DNA from: an uncultured Kiloniellales bacterium | GTDB lineage: Bacteria; Pseudomonadota; Alphaproteobacteria; Kiloniellales; JAKSDN01 | Assembly: GCA_937974415.1 (NCBI GenBank) | Contig: CALJXB010000216.1 | Location: 1-7,895, forward strand | Length of the DNA: 7,895 nt | Reading direction: 5' to 3' | Shown here: positions 1 to 6,323 of the stretch, one piece after another | How the letters are laid out: every line of letters starts with the position of its first letter | Numbering within the stretch: position 1 is the first letter of the stretch | The notes under the pieces: generated by a model | The model's input: only the letters and a program-made list of their open reading frames with translations | Databases searched by the model: none | What the model was told of the DNA's origin: nothing | Made by a program: the position numbers and the translations under genes

Positions 1-366
1 TACGACCCCGCCGACAACGTTCTGTCTCAAATTTCTTCGGGCGATTTGCGGCCCGGCCTTGTGGCGGCGGCGCTGGAGGACCAACCCTGGATCGCCGAAG
101 CGCCGGCGACGATCGTCATCGCGGCGGACACGGCCCGCGCGGTCGCGGCCTTCGCGGAACAGCCGCCGGATGGCCGGCGCGGCCTCCGTTACGTCTATCT
201 GGAGGCTGGCGCGCTCATGCAGAACGTTTGCCTGCAAGCCGCCGCTCTCGGTCTCGGCACGGTCTTCGTCGGCGGCTTCGACGACGCGAAGACGGCGTCG
301 GTTCTGAACCTGCCGATCTCCTTCGAGCCTGTCGGGATGATCTGCGTCGGCTGGCCGGCCGCTTAA
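1..366 (+). CDS. SagB/nitroreductase-family flavoprotein, C-terminal part (5' end outside window)
   Basis: The frame is open from the first base (Tyr-Asp-Pro-Ala-Asp) to a TAA at 364-366. This gives the last 121 residues of a longer protein, and the true start lies left of the window. The tail resembles the SagB/ThcOx branch of the FMN-dependent nitroreductase fold: a WIAEAP segment leading into a hydrophobic strand, then a RYVYLEAGALMQN helix, a LQAAALGLGT helix and a VGGFDD turn, and a final strand ending in VGWPAA. In this family these elements help build the dimeric flavin site. Members oxidise peptide azolines or reduce nitro and quinone compounds, so the substrate cannot be named. No peptide-modification partner gene is visible. 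The gene is convergent with parE, with 21 bases between the stops. Family assignment is fairly firm; function is open. Confidence 0.85.
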   Translation, partial: YDPADNVLSQISSGDLRPGLVAAALEDQPWIAEAPATIVIAADTARAVAAFAEQPPDGRRGLRYVYLEAGALMQNVCLQAAALGLGTVFVGGFDDAKTASVLNLPISFEPVGMICVGWPAA

Positions 367-385
367 GCGGTTTCGCCGGGCGGCA
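353..385. terminator. Possible bidirectional terminator between convergent genes
   Basis: A perfect 12-bp palindrome, CCGCTTAAGCGG (359-370), spans the TAA stop of the flavoprotein gene. It is nested inside a CCGGC (355-359) and GCCGG (375-379) pair. The two convergent genes end within 21 bases of each other, which is where a shared terminator would be expected. There is only a short TTT after the palindrome and no real U-tract, so the call is tentative. Confidence 0.3.
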
Positions 386-387
386 GC

Positions 388-2382
388 CTAGACGTCGAGC
401 TCGTCCGAGCCGACGAAGCGGGCGCGTTCCTGGATGAAGGCGAAGCGCAGTTCCGGCTTGCGGCCCATGAGGCGCTCGACGGTCTTGGCGGCCTCCTTCT
501 CGTCGCGCTTGGGGTCCGGCGCTTCGGCGTCGACCACCGAGACCTGGAGCAGGATCCGGGTCGCCGGGTTCATGGTGGTCTCCTTCAGCTGCGCCGGCGG
601 CATCTCGCCGAGGCCCTTGAAGCGGCTGACCTCGATCTTGCCGCGCCCGGTCAAGCGCTTCTCCGTCAGCTCTTCCCTGTGGGCGTCGTCGCGGGCGTAG
701 AGGGTGGTGCCGCCCTGGGTCAGCCGATAGAGCGGTGGCTGGGCGAGATAGAGATGGCCGGATTCGATCAGCCCCGGCATGAGCCGGTAGAACAGGGTCA
801 TCAGGAGCGAGGCGATGTGGGCGCCGTCCACGTCGGCGTCGGTCATGATGATGACCCGCTCGTAGCGCAGCCGGTCCGGGTCGAACTGGACGCCGACACC
901 GCAGCCGAGCGCCTGGGTGAGATCGGCGATCTCCTGGTTGCCCTTCAGCTTGTCGGCGGACGCGCTGGCCACGTTGAGGATCTTGCCGCGCAGGGGCAGG
1001 ATCGCCTGGGTCTCCCGGTTGCGCGCCTGCTTGGCCGAGCCGCCGGCGGAATCGCCCTCCACCAGGAAGATCTCGGTGCCGTCGGCGCGGCCCCGGGTGC
1101 AGTCGGCGAGCTTGCCCGGCAGGCGCAGCTTGCGGGTCGCGCTCTTGCGGTTGAGCTCCTTCTCCTGGCGCTTGCGGCGGCGCTCCTCGGCGCGCTCGAT
1201 CACTCGTTCGAGCAGCAGCCGGGCGCGCTCCGGATGGCCCGACAGCCAGTGGTCGAAGTGGTCCTTGATGGTGGTCTCGACCAGGCGCTGGGCGACCGGG
1301 CTGGACAGGCGGTCCTTGGTCTGGCCCTGAAACTGGGGATTGGCGATGAACAGGGAGAGCAGGGCGCCGGCCCCGCCGATCGCGTCCTCGGCGGTGATCT
1401 GGGCCGCCTTGCGGTTGCCGATCAGCTCGCCGTAGCTCTTGAGGCTGCGCATCAGGCCGCTGCGCAGGCCCTGCTCGTGGCTGCCGCCGTCGGGCGTCGG
1501 CACGGTGTTGCAATAGGAGGACATGAAGCCCTCCTCGTCGTTCGGCCAGGTGATCGCCCACTCGAGGCGGCCTTCCTCCTCGGCCAGCTTGGCGGCGCCG
1601 TGGAAGGGGTCCGGCGTGAGGGTCTTACGACCCTCTATCTGTGCCTCAAGGAAATCTTTTAGCCCATTGGGAAAATGTAGTGTTTCGCTTTCGGGAACCT
1701 CCTCGCCCTTGGCGATCAACGCCGTGTCGCAGCGCCAACGGATCTCGACCCCGCGGTAAAGGTAGGCCTTGGAGCGGGCCATGCGATAAAGCCGCAGCGG
1801 ATGGAAGTGCACGTTGTCGCCGAAGATCTTGGGGTCCGGCGTGAAGCTCACCGTGGTGCCGCGCCGGTTCTGGGCGCTGCCGGCCTGGTGCAGCTTGCCC
1901 GAGGGTTTGCCGCGCCGGTAGGCCTGCTTCCAGACCTTGCGGTCGCGGGCCACCTCGACGGTGAGACGCTCGGCCAGCGCATTCACCACCGACAGGCCGA
2001 CGCCGTGCAGCCCGCCCGAGGTGGCATAGGCTTTGTGAGAGAACTTGGCGCCCGAATGGAGCGTGGTCATGATGACCTCGAGGGCCGACTTGCCCTTGAA
2101 CTTGGGGTGCGGGTCGACCGGAATGCCGCGGCCGTTGTCGCGCACGGTGATCAGGTTGTCGACGCCCACCTCGACCTCGATTCGGGAGGCGTGGCCGGCC
2201 ACCGCCTCGTCCATGGCGTTGTCCAGCAGCTCGGCCACCAGGTGGTGCATGGAGCGCTCGTCGGTGCCGCCGATATACATGCCGGGGCGCCGGCGCACGG
2301 GCTCCAGGCCCTCCAGGACCTCGATGTCCTTGGCCGAATAGTCGCCCGTTCGTGCGGGCGCCGTCTGAAACAGGTCCGCCAT
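388..2382 (-). CDS. parE: DNA topoisomerase IV subunit B
   Basis: This is the ATPase subunit of topoisomerase IV, which works with ParC to decatenate replicated chromosomes. The 664-residue product has the full type IIA B-subunit layout. The GHKL ATPase shows ELLDNAMDEA (Glu51, Asn55), DNGRGIP (82-88) and a GGLHGVG glycine loop (123-129), with the transducer QTK loop at Lys356. The TOPRIM domain shows VEGDSAGG (Glu442), PLRGKILN (463-470) and DADVDG (515-520). The tail shows RFKGLGEMPPAQL (587-599) and ends in ELDV. The PPAQL wording and the lack of a GyrB-type insertion favour ParE over GyrB. Arg146 sits at the position of E. coli GyrB Arg136, so the coumarin contact looks intact. ATG at 2382 is chosen because the protein then begins MADLFQ, as alpha ParE proteins do; the frame continues to a TTG at 2454 with unconserved sequence. 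The Shine-Dalgarno is weak. Codons 228-253 are unusually AT-rich. Confidence 0.96.
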   Translation of the reverse strand: MADLFQTAPARTGDYSAKDIEVLEGLEPVRRRPGMYIGGTDERSMHHLVAELLDNAMDEAVAGHASRIEVEVGVDNLITVRDNGRGIPVDPHPKFKGKSALEVIMTTLHSGAKFSHKAYATSGGLHGVGLSVVNALAERLTVEVARDRKVWKQAYRRGKPSGKLHQAGSAQNRRGTTVSFTPDPKIFGDNVHFHPLRLYRMARSKAYLYRGVEIRWRCDTALIAKGEEVPESETLHFPNGLKDFLEAQIEGRKTLTPDPFHGAAKLAEEEGRLEWAITWPNDEEGFMSSYCNTVPTPDGGSHEQGLRSGLMRSLKSYGELIGNRKAAQITAEDAIGGAGALLSLFIANPQFQGQTKDRLSSPVAQRLVETTIKDHFDHWLSGHPERARLLLERVIERAEERRRKRQEKELNRKSATRKLRLPGKLADCTRGRADGTEIFLVEGDSAGGSAKQARNRETQAILPLRGKILNVASASADKLKGNQEIADLTQALGCGVGVQFDPDRLRYERVIIMTDADVDGAHIASLLMTLFYRLMPGLIESGHLYLAQPPLYRLTQGGTTLYARDDAHREELTEKRLTGRGKIEVSRFKGLGEMPPAQLKETTMNPATRILLQVSVVDAEAPDPKRDEKEAAKTVERLMGRKPELRFAFIQERARFVGSDELDV

Positions 2383-2493
2383 GTCACCCGACTCGCTGGA
2401 AAGGGGGAGCGCTGACTCCGCCGATTCCTTATGCTGTAGGGTACGACAAGGCAAGCCTCAAGATCTAGATAAAGTGAGGAAATTGGACACAAA
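2383..2493. promoter_or_regulatory. Divergent promoter region between parE and the thioesterase gene
   Basis: These 111 bases separate two divergent genes and should hold both promoters. The half near the thioesterase is clearly AT-richer than the flanks. Rightward, ACGACA (2443-2448), 17 bases and TAGATA (2466-2471) make a weak sigma-70-like pair, followed by an AGTGAGGAA ribosome-binding stretch. Leftward, a TTGAGG, 17-base spacer, TACAGC pair can be read on the minus strand (about 2434-2462). An 8-bp palindrome, ATCTAGAT, lies at 2463-2470. The region's role follows from the layout; the exact boxes are guesses. Confidence 0.4.
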
Positions 2494-2931
2494 ATGAGCC
2501 AATCGCAGCCCAGCGAGCCCACCACCGAGCCCGCCATCGAGCCCACCGCCAAGCCGGTGGGCGAGCTGGTCATCCGCACGCTTGCCATGCCGGCCGACGC
2601 CAACCCGGCGGGGGACATATTCGGCGGCTGGGTGCTGTCCCAGATGGACATCGCCGGCGGCATCTTGGCGGGCCAGCGCGCCCGCGGCCGGGTCGCCACC
2701 GTGGCGGTCACGGCCATGACCTTCCATCTGCCGGTCTACGTGGGCGACGTGCTCTGCGTCTATGCCGAGATCGAAGAGGTGGGCCGCACCTCGATCACGG
2801 TGGCGCTCGAGTCCTGGGCCCTGCGCCGGCGCCACGGCGAACGGGCGCGGGTCACCGAGGGCCGCTTCGTATTCGTCGCCCTCGGCGAGGACGGCCGGCC
2901 ACGCCCGGTGCCGCCGGAGGAGGAGGCGTGA
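2494..2931 (+). CDS. yciA: YciA-type hotdog acyl-CoA thioesterase
   Basis: The protein hydrolyses acyl-CoA to free acid and CoA in the cytoplasm. Its 145 residues form a single hotdog domain very close to E. coli YciA: GELVIRTLAMPAD (23-35), then the signature GDIFGGWVLSQMDIAGG (40-56), then the long-strand segments TAMTFHLPVYVGDVLCVYA and GRTSITVALESW. Asp41 in GDIFGGW matches the catalytic aspartate known in YciA enzymes. Proteins of this family are usually hexamers with broad acyl range. An AGTGAGGAA stretch lies about 12 bases before the ATG. Residues 1-22 are a proline/glutamate-rich stretch with EPTTEP and IEPTAKP spacing, not part of the hotdog fold and probably disordered. The stop codon overlaps the next gene by GTGA, so the two are likely translated from one message. 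Confidence 0.93.
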   Translation: MSQSQPSEPTTEPAIEPTAKPVGELVIRTLAMPADANPAGDIFGGWVLSQMDIAGGILAGQRARGRVATVAVTAMTFHLPVYVGDVLCVYAEIEEVGRTSITVALESWALRRRHGERARVTEGRFVFVALGEDGRPRPVPPEEEA

Positions 2932-3302
2932 CCGCGTGCGTAAGGCGGGGCCTCGCCGCGGTCCTGCTCCTGCTGTGGGCCGGCGGCGCGCTGGCTGGGG
3001 AGGCCGACGTGCTCGCGGTCGAGGCCGCCCAAGACGGGGCCGGAACCTGGCGCTTCGAGGTGACGGTCAAGCACGCCGACGAGGGCTGGGAGCACTACGC
3101 CGACAAGTGGGAGGTGCTGGCGCCCAACGGGACCGTCTTGGGGACCCGGGTGCTGCTCCATCCCCACGAGACCGAGCAGCCCTTCACCCGCGCCCTCGGC
3201 GGTGTCGCCGTCCCCGAGGGCATCGAGCGGGTCACGCTCCGCGCCCACGACAGCGTGCATGGCCTTGGGGGTGCCGAGGTCACGGTCGAGCTGGCGCGGT
3301 GA
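2928..3302 (+). CDS. Small secreted protein, conserved hypothetical
   Basis: No named family is recognised. The 124-residue product opens with a Sec-type signal peptide: basic residues at 6-7, a hydrophobic core around 9-18 and a likely cut after ALA23. The mature part is about 100 residues with alternating strand-like segments (WRFEVTVKHA, DKWEVLAPNGTVLGTR, RVTLRAHDSVHG, AEVTVEL), suggesting a small beta-sandwich. It has several histidines, including HPHETEQPFTR (78-88) and HDSVHG (107-112), but no cysteine after the signal peptide. The GTG start at 2928 shares four bases with the previous stop. A purine-rich GGAGGAGGAGG tract (2916-2926) lies just upstream, so the start is well supported. 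It ends in another GTGA overlap with the next gene. Export to periplasm or outside is likely; function is unknown. Confidence 0.8.
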   Translation: MTACVRRGLAAVLLLLWAGGALAGEADVLAVEAAQDGAGTWRFEVTVKHADEGWEHYADKWEVLAPNGTVLGTRVLLHPHETEQPFTRALGGVAVPEGIERVTLRAHDSVHGLGGAEVTVELAR

Positions 3303-3895
3303 ACCCGGCGGGATGCGCGAGGGTCTTTGTCGTCGCCGGCCTGTTGCCGCTGTTCTTGGCTGAGATGACGGCTGGGTCGGCCCAAGAGACGAACCGCTGG
3401 GACGCGGCCGATGCCGCCATCGCCCGCCTTCCGCCTTCGGCGTTCGGGGAGTTGCCCGAAGCAGTCGTGCATGAAATGCAAAGGCGAGGCTGCACCGTCC
3501 CGCAACCCTGGGAAGTGTTCGCCCCCGAACCCGCCAACGTGGTCTCGGGAGAGTTTCAGAAGCCGGGGCAGACCGATTGGGCGGCCCTCTGTTCCATCGA
3601 CCGAGCGACCACGCTTCTGATCTTCTGGAACGGATCCGCCGACCGGGTCGAGCAAATCGGCGATGCGGCGGCCGATCGTGGCGGGCTGCAAGTGGTCCGC
3701 GGCGAGGAGATCGGCTACAGCATTGCGATCTACCCGGTCGATGAGGCCTACATCCTCGACCACTATAACGCCTACGGCGGGCCGGAGCCCCCGCCGATCG
3801 ACCATCAGGGTATCAACTACGCCTTCATCGAGAAGGCCTCGGTCGTGCTCTATTGGTACGAGGGGCAATGGTTGCGCCTTCAAGGCGCCGACTAG
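3299..3895 (+). CDS. Secreted protein of unknown function
   Basis: No named family is recognised. The GTG at 3299 overlaps the preceding TGA as GTGA and gives 198 residues with a plausible signal peptide: a hydrophobic run VFVVAGLLPLFLA (9-21) and a likely cut after GSA28. A later ATG at 3365 would discard that hydrophobic run, so the GTG start is preferred. No strong Shine-Dalgarno is seen, which fits translational coupling to the previous gene. The mature chain has two cysteines, Cys65 (RRGCTVPQ) and Cys98 (ALCSID), that could form a disulfide. Other notable segments are NVVSGEFQKPGQTDWAALC, a TTLLIFWNGS strand, and an aromatic C-terminus with IEKASVVLYWYEGQWLRLQG. These look like conserved blocks of a globular periplasmic domain. 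Being last in the thioesterase cluster suggests co-expression, but no shared pathway is evident. Confidence 0.75.
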   Translation: MNPAGCARVFVVAGLLPLFLAEMTAGSAQETNRWDAADAAIARLPPSAFGELPEAVVHEMQRRGCTVPQPWEVFAPEPANVVSGEFQKPGQTDWAALCSIDRATTLLIFWNGSADRVEQIGDAAADRGGLQVVRGEEIGYSIAIYPVDEAYILDHYNAYGGPEPPPIDHQGINYAFIEKASVVLYWYEGQWLRLQGAD

Positions 3896-3915
3896 CCACC
3901 CGGCGCACGACGTCC

Positions 3916-3944
3916 CTTGAAGCAGGCGCCGAACGTACTTTATT
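3916..3944 (+). promoter_or_regulatory. Candidate promoter of the stress-type gene
   Basis: An AT-rich patch appears between the third cluster gene and the stress-type gene. TTGAAG (3917-3922) and TTTATT (3939-3944) are separated by 16 bases, a fair sigma-70 arrangement. Including the preceding C, the CTTGAA also resembles the -35 of heat-shock (RpoH) promoters, which would suit a stress protein, but the -10 is not diagnostic. A transcript starting near 3951 would carry a leader of about 55 bases. This is inference from motif and position only. Confidence 0.35.
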
Positions 3945-4005
3945 TGGTCATACCGGGAGGATAGCTTTTCGGCGGTTCGAGATTTCAACTGGAGGAATGA
4001 CGGGG

Positions 4006-4536
4006 ATGACAGATCAGAGCGCGTGCGTTGCCATTTACGACAATCATCAGGCCGCCGAGGAGGCCGTCCGGCAGCTGGAGAAATCCGGCGTCGACATGAA
4101 GCAGCTGTCGATTGTCGGGCGCGACTACCACAGCGAAGAGCACGTGGTCGGCTACTACAACACCGGCGACCGCATGAAGGCCTGGGGCAAGTTGGGCGCC
4201 TTTTGGGGCGGCCTTTGGGGCATTCTCTTCGGCGCCGCCTTCTTCGTCATCCCCGGGATCGGCCCGATCGCCGTCGCCGGGCCCCTGGTCTCCGCCATCG
4301 TCGGCGCCCTGCAGGGGGTCGTGGTCGTCGGCGGCCTCTCGGCCTTGGCGGCCGGGCTGGTCGGCATCGGCATTCCCAAGGATACGGTCATCAAGTACGA
4401 GACCGCCCTGAAGGCCGACAAGTTCCTGCTGATCGTCCATGGCACCGCCGCCGAGACGGCGAACGCCAAGGACATCCTGCACGCCACCGGCGGCCACGAC
4501 GAAATGGATCTGCACACAGCTGAGGCGCCGGCCTGA
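4006..4536 (+). CDS. General-stress-type membrane-associated protein with glycine-rich core
   Basis: The 176-residue protein has three parts. Residues 5-40 (CVAIYDNHQAAEEAVRQLEK, then SIVGRD) form a small alpha/beta module like that of the 17M general stress proteins. Residues 60-122 are a hydrophobic, glycine- and alanine-rich stretch that could make two membrane passes or an inserted hairpin, with a PGIGPI turn at 83-88. Residues 125-160 (KDTVIKYETALKADKFLLIVHG) form a second alpha/beta module, often annotated DUF1269-like. Two in-frame ATGs exist, at 3997 and 4006. The GGAGG at 3991-3995 is only one base from the first but ten from the second, so 4006 is preferred. It has its own promoter candidate and is probably monocistronic. 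Molecular function is not known for this family; a protective or envelope role is a guess. Confidence 0.75.
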   Translation: MTDQSACVAIYDNHQAAEEAVRQLEKSGVDMKQLSIVGRDYHSEEHVVGYYNTGDRMKAWGKLGAFWGGLWGILFGAAFFVIPGIGPIAVAGPLVSAIVGALQGVVVVGGLSALAAGLVGIGIPKDTVIKYETALKADKFLLIVHGTAAETANAKDILHATGGHDEMDLHTAEAPA

Positions 4537-4586
4537 GCCGCAATCGCGGCAAAATCGACTCAGGCCCATCGATAACGGTGTGGGCC
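4537..4586 (+). terminator. Two short hairpins after the stress-type gene
   Basis: GCCGC-AATC-GCGGC (4537-4550) begins on the base after the stop codon and makes a 5-bp stem with a 4-base loop, followed by AAAATC. GGCCCA (4563-4568) and TGGGCC (4581-4586) make a second 6-bp stem with a 12-base loop. Neither is followed by a U-tract. Together with the larger stem at 4626-4653 they make the 126-base convergent gap densely structured, consistent with termination or transcript-end protection. Confidence 0.35.
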
Positions 4587-4591
4587 GTCCT

Positions 4592-4669
4592 CCGGTTGGG
4601 CTGGGGCGGCCCGTTCGCGTTTCACGGACCCGGTCTCGTTCGCGGCTGGGTCCTGTTCGAGGTCAGCCT
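4592..4669 (+). repeat. Structured direct repeat, copy 1 (left flank of radical SAM gene)
   Basis: Positions 4592-4664 align without a gap to 6324-6396, with 53 of 73 bases identical by hand count. One extra base then extends the match through a shared GCCT. The copy contains a 10-bp stem, GGACCCGGTC (4626-4635) with GGCTGGGTCC (4644-4653), around the loop TCGTTCGC. Two pairs are G-U when read as + strand RNA; on the minus strand they would be C-A mismatches, so the + transcript is the better folded strand. A smaller GGTTG/CGGCC pairing near 4594-4611 is also possible. The last bases overlap the radical SAM stop codon. The stem could act as a terminator for the stress-type gene. Confidence 0.65.
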
Positions 4670-6228
4670 GTGAGATCTCCGGCGATGTCGGCGTGGGACG
4701 CGCCGTCGGCGTCGGTGATCATGGTTGGCCGGAAGTGGGCCCGGTAGCGTTCCTCGACCCGGAAGCGTGGCGTATAGAACGGATCGAGCGGCTCGCTCGG
4801 GCCGAAGTAGGTCTGGCGCGGCCGACCGACCTGGAGGCGGGTCGGCGAGCTCGCCGCGAACTCGGTGCAGATCAGGGCGGTTGGCAGGAGTGCGGCGACG
4901 AGCTGCAGGGGTTCCAGTACGCCGCGGTAGCGCTTGGCGAAGCGCGCGGCATGGCGCAGCGCGTCTTTCCGGTAGCCGCGCAGGCTCGGCAGGTCCTTAA
5001 GGAACGCCAGGACCTCGCCCACAGGATCGCGCGGCTGCATGGTAAGGGTCACCCCGTCGAGATTGCGCAGCCGGGTGTTGGGGAAGAACCGACGCTCCGA
5101 AAGGCAATCCCGGAAGTACGGCGTGCCGAGAAGCGGGATCGCCAGGGTGAAATAGGCCGGCAGAGTGATCTCAGGCGTTCCGACGACGAACTCGATCTCG
5201 CCGCGCAGATCGTCGAGGCGCCGGGTGGTCGGATCGAGCATGATGCCGTAGGCGAAGACGACCCCGGCCTCGAGGCAGCCGCGCACCATTTCGACCTGGG
5301 GAACGATGGTGTTCTGGCGCTTGTTGTAGCGGCGCAAAATCTCCTGGCTGAAGGACTCGACCCCGCTGAAGAGGATCTTGCAGCCGGCGCGGCTGACCAG
5401 CTCTAGGTTGTCCGGCCGGGCGAAGAAGTCGCCGGTGACCAGGCACGACCAGCCGTCAATGGTCCCGTCTTCCACCAGCTCCCGGCAAAGGGCGACCTTG
5501 GCATCGAAGAAGTCGCGGTCGTTGCCGTAGAAGTTGTTGTCGATGAAGCAGATCTGCTTCTTGCCGCAGGCCAGGATCTGCTGGCGGACCAAGTCCAGTT
5601 CGTAGGTCAGGTAGCTGCCCTTCTCGCCGGTGAGCGAACAGAAGCTGCAGCGAAAATTGCAGTTCCGGCTGGATTCCACATAGCCGATCATGCCGCGGCC
5701 GTAGGGCAGGTCGAAGCGCGGGAATAGCTCGTCGGCCGCGTAGGCGCGCCCAAAGGCCTCGCGGACCACCTGCTGCAGCTCCTCCAGGTCGCCGGTGCAG
5801 GCGTAGTCGAAGATCGCGGCCGATCGGCGGGGCAGGGCGCGCACCGGCGGCCCCCCGGCGGCAACCACGACCTTCGGGTTGCGGCTGCGGGCGTAGGCGG
5901 TGAGATGCATCATGCGGTCGAAGGCGACGGTGAGGCCGGTGAGGACCAGCAGGTCCGGCCAGCCGAGCAGGTTGTCGTCGCATATGGGGCCGCTGTACTG
6001 CTCGTTGTAGAGGCGGATATCCCACGCCTCGCGCGCCAAGGCGCCGGCCAGGAAGGGCGGGCCCATGGCCCGGGGCACCCGGTGCGGGCTGCCGCGGGTC
6101 CGGCGGTACTCGTCGATGAAGCAGTTGACGATGAGGGCGCGCTTGCGGGGCAGCCGGGTATCTGGGCTTGCCAAGGAGGCAGCAGAGCGGGACCGGATCG
6201 TCCGGCGTCGGAGTGGGGCGGCCAGCAT
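4663..6228 (-). CDS. Radical SAM enzyme with B12-binding-like N-terminal domain
   Basis: The 521-residue protein carries the radical SAM cluster motif CNFRCSFC (Cys190, Cys194, Cys197), which should hold a [4Fe-4S] cluster that cleaves S-adenosylmethionine. Downstream are barrel strand signatures FIDNNFYGN (228-236) and ILFSGVES (285-292). Residues 30-160 resemble the cobalamin-binding domain of the B12-radical SAM class: ALIVNCF, then PFLAGALAREAWDIRLYNE, then PDLLVLTGLTV and KVVVAAGGPPVRALP. The cobalamin-histidine motif DxHxxG is not seen, as in several members of that class. Residues 400-521 are a C-terminal extension of unclear role. Substrate is unknown; relatives methylate or rearrange unactivated carbons in lipids, pigments or antibiotics. 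ATG 6228 is the only in-frame start before a stop at 6259-6261, but the first ~27 Arg/Ala-rich residues lie outside the domain and no clear Shine-Dalgarno is visible. No biosynthetic partner gene adjoins it. Confidence 0.88.
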   Translation of the reverse strand: MLAAPLRRRTIRSRSAASLASPDTRLPRKRALIVNCFIDEYRRTRGSPHRVPRAMGPPFLAGALAREAWDIRLYNEQYSGPICDDNLLGWPDLLVLTGLTVAFDRMMHLTAYARSRNPKVVVAAGGPPVRALPRRSAAIFDYACTGDLEELQQVVREAFGRAYAADELFPRFDLPYGRGMIGYVESSRNCNFRCSFCSLTGEKGSYLTYELDLVRQQILACGKKQICFIDNNFYGNDRDFFDAKVALCRELVEDGTIDGWSCLVTGDFFARPDNLELVSRAGCKILFSGVESFSQEILRRYNKRQNTIVPQVEMVRGCLEAGVVFAYGIMLDPTTRRLDDLRGEIEFVVGTPEITLPAYFTLAIPLLGTPYFRDCLSERRFFPNTRLRNLDGVTLTMQPRDPVGEVLAFLKDLPSLRGYRKDALRHAARFAKRYRGVLEPLQLVAALLPTALICTEFAASSPTRLQVGRPRQTYFGPSEPLDPFYTPRFRVEERYRAHFRPTMITDADGASHADIAGDLTG

Positions 6229-6261
6229 GGCGCCATTCGAGGGTAGGTGCCTGGCAAGTCA

Positions 6262-6279
6262 AAGCGCTTGGAGTGCCAG
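6262..6279 (-). promoter_or_regulatory. Sigma-54-like promoter upstream of the radical SAM gene
   Basis: On the minus strand the sequence reads CTGGCAC-TCCAA-GCGCTT, with the invariant GG and GC separated by exactly ten bases (GG at 6277-6276, GC at 6265-6264). The -24 half is a perfect TGGCAC. The -12 half is GCGC rather than TTGC, so the match is partial. A start about 12 bases after the GC would leave a leader of roughly 25 bases before the ATG at 6228, a sensible distance. No activator site was identified. Confidence 0.35.
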
Positions 6280-6323
6280 ACCGAGCGGCGGCCGGGCTTA
6301 CCGAAGTAACGAGCGGACCGCCC

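Noticed and set aside
46..48. TTG as start of the first flavoprotein gene
   Set aside because: The frame is open upstream to the window edge with family-like sequence, so the TTG is an internal leucine codon of a truncated gene.
215..1561. 448-codon minus-strand open frame
   Set aside because: It is out of frame with parE and rich in Arg, Pro and Gly. The true frame has all topoisomerase motifs, so this is a shadow.
679..1662. Long + strand open frame (327 codons) opposite parE
   Set aside because: It lies entirely within parE on the other strand. Its protein is Gly/Ala/Leu/Val-rich with no motif, typical of an antisense shadow in GC-rich DNA.
1943..1948. Possible coumarin-resistance change in ParE
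   Set aside because: Counting from the GVG loop puts Arg146 at the position of E. coli GyrB Arg136, so the contact residue is conserved.
1801..2415. 204-codon + strand frame opposite the start of parE
   Set aside because: It is antisense to the conserved GHKL ATPase coding sequence, has no recognisable domain and no good ribosome-binding site.
2383..2454. TTG start extending ParE by 24 residues
   Set aside because: The extra residues are not ParE-like and would run across the divergent promoter region. The ATG at 2382 gives the expected N-terminus.
3095..3988. 297-codon minus-strand frame across the secreted-protein genes
   Set aside because: It runs antisense to two well-supported coding regions with signal peptides and overlap-coupled starts. 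Its own translation shows no fold or motif.
5456..6262. 268-codon minus-strand frame overlapping the radical SAM gene
   Set aside because: It is an alternative frame of the radical SAM coding region. The cysteine motif is only in the accepted frame.
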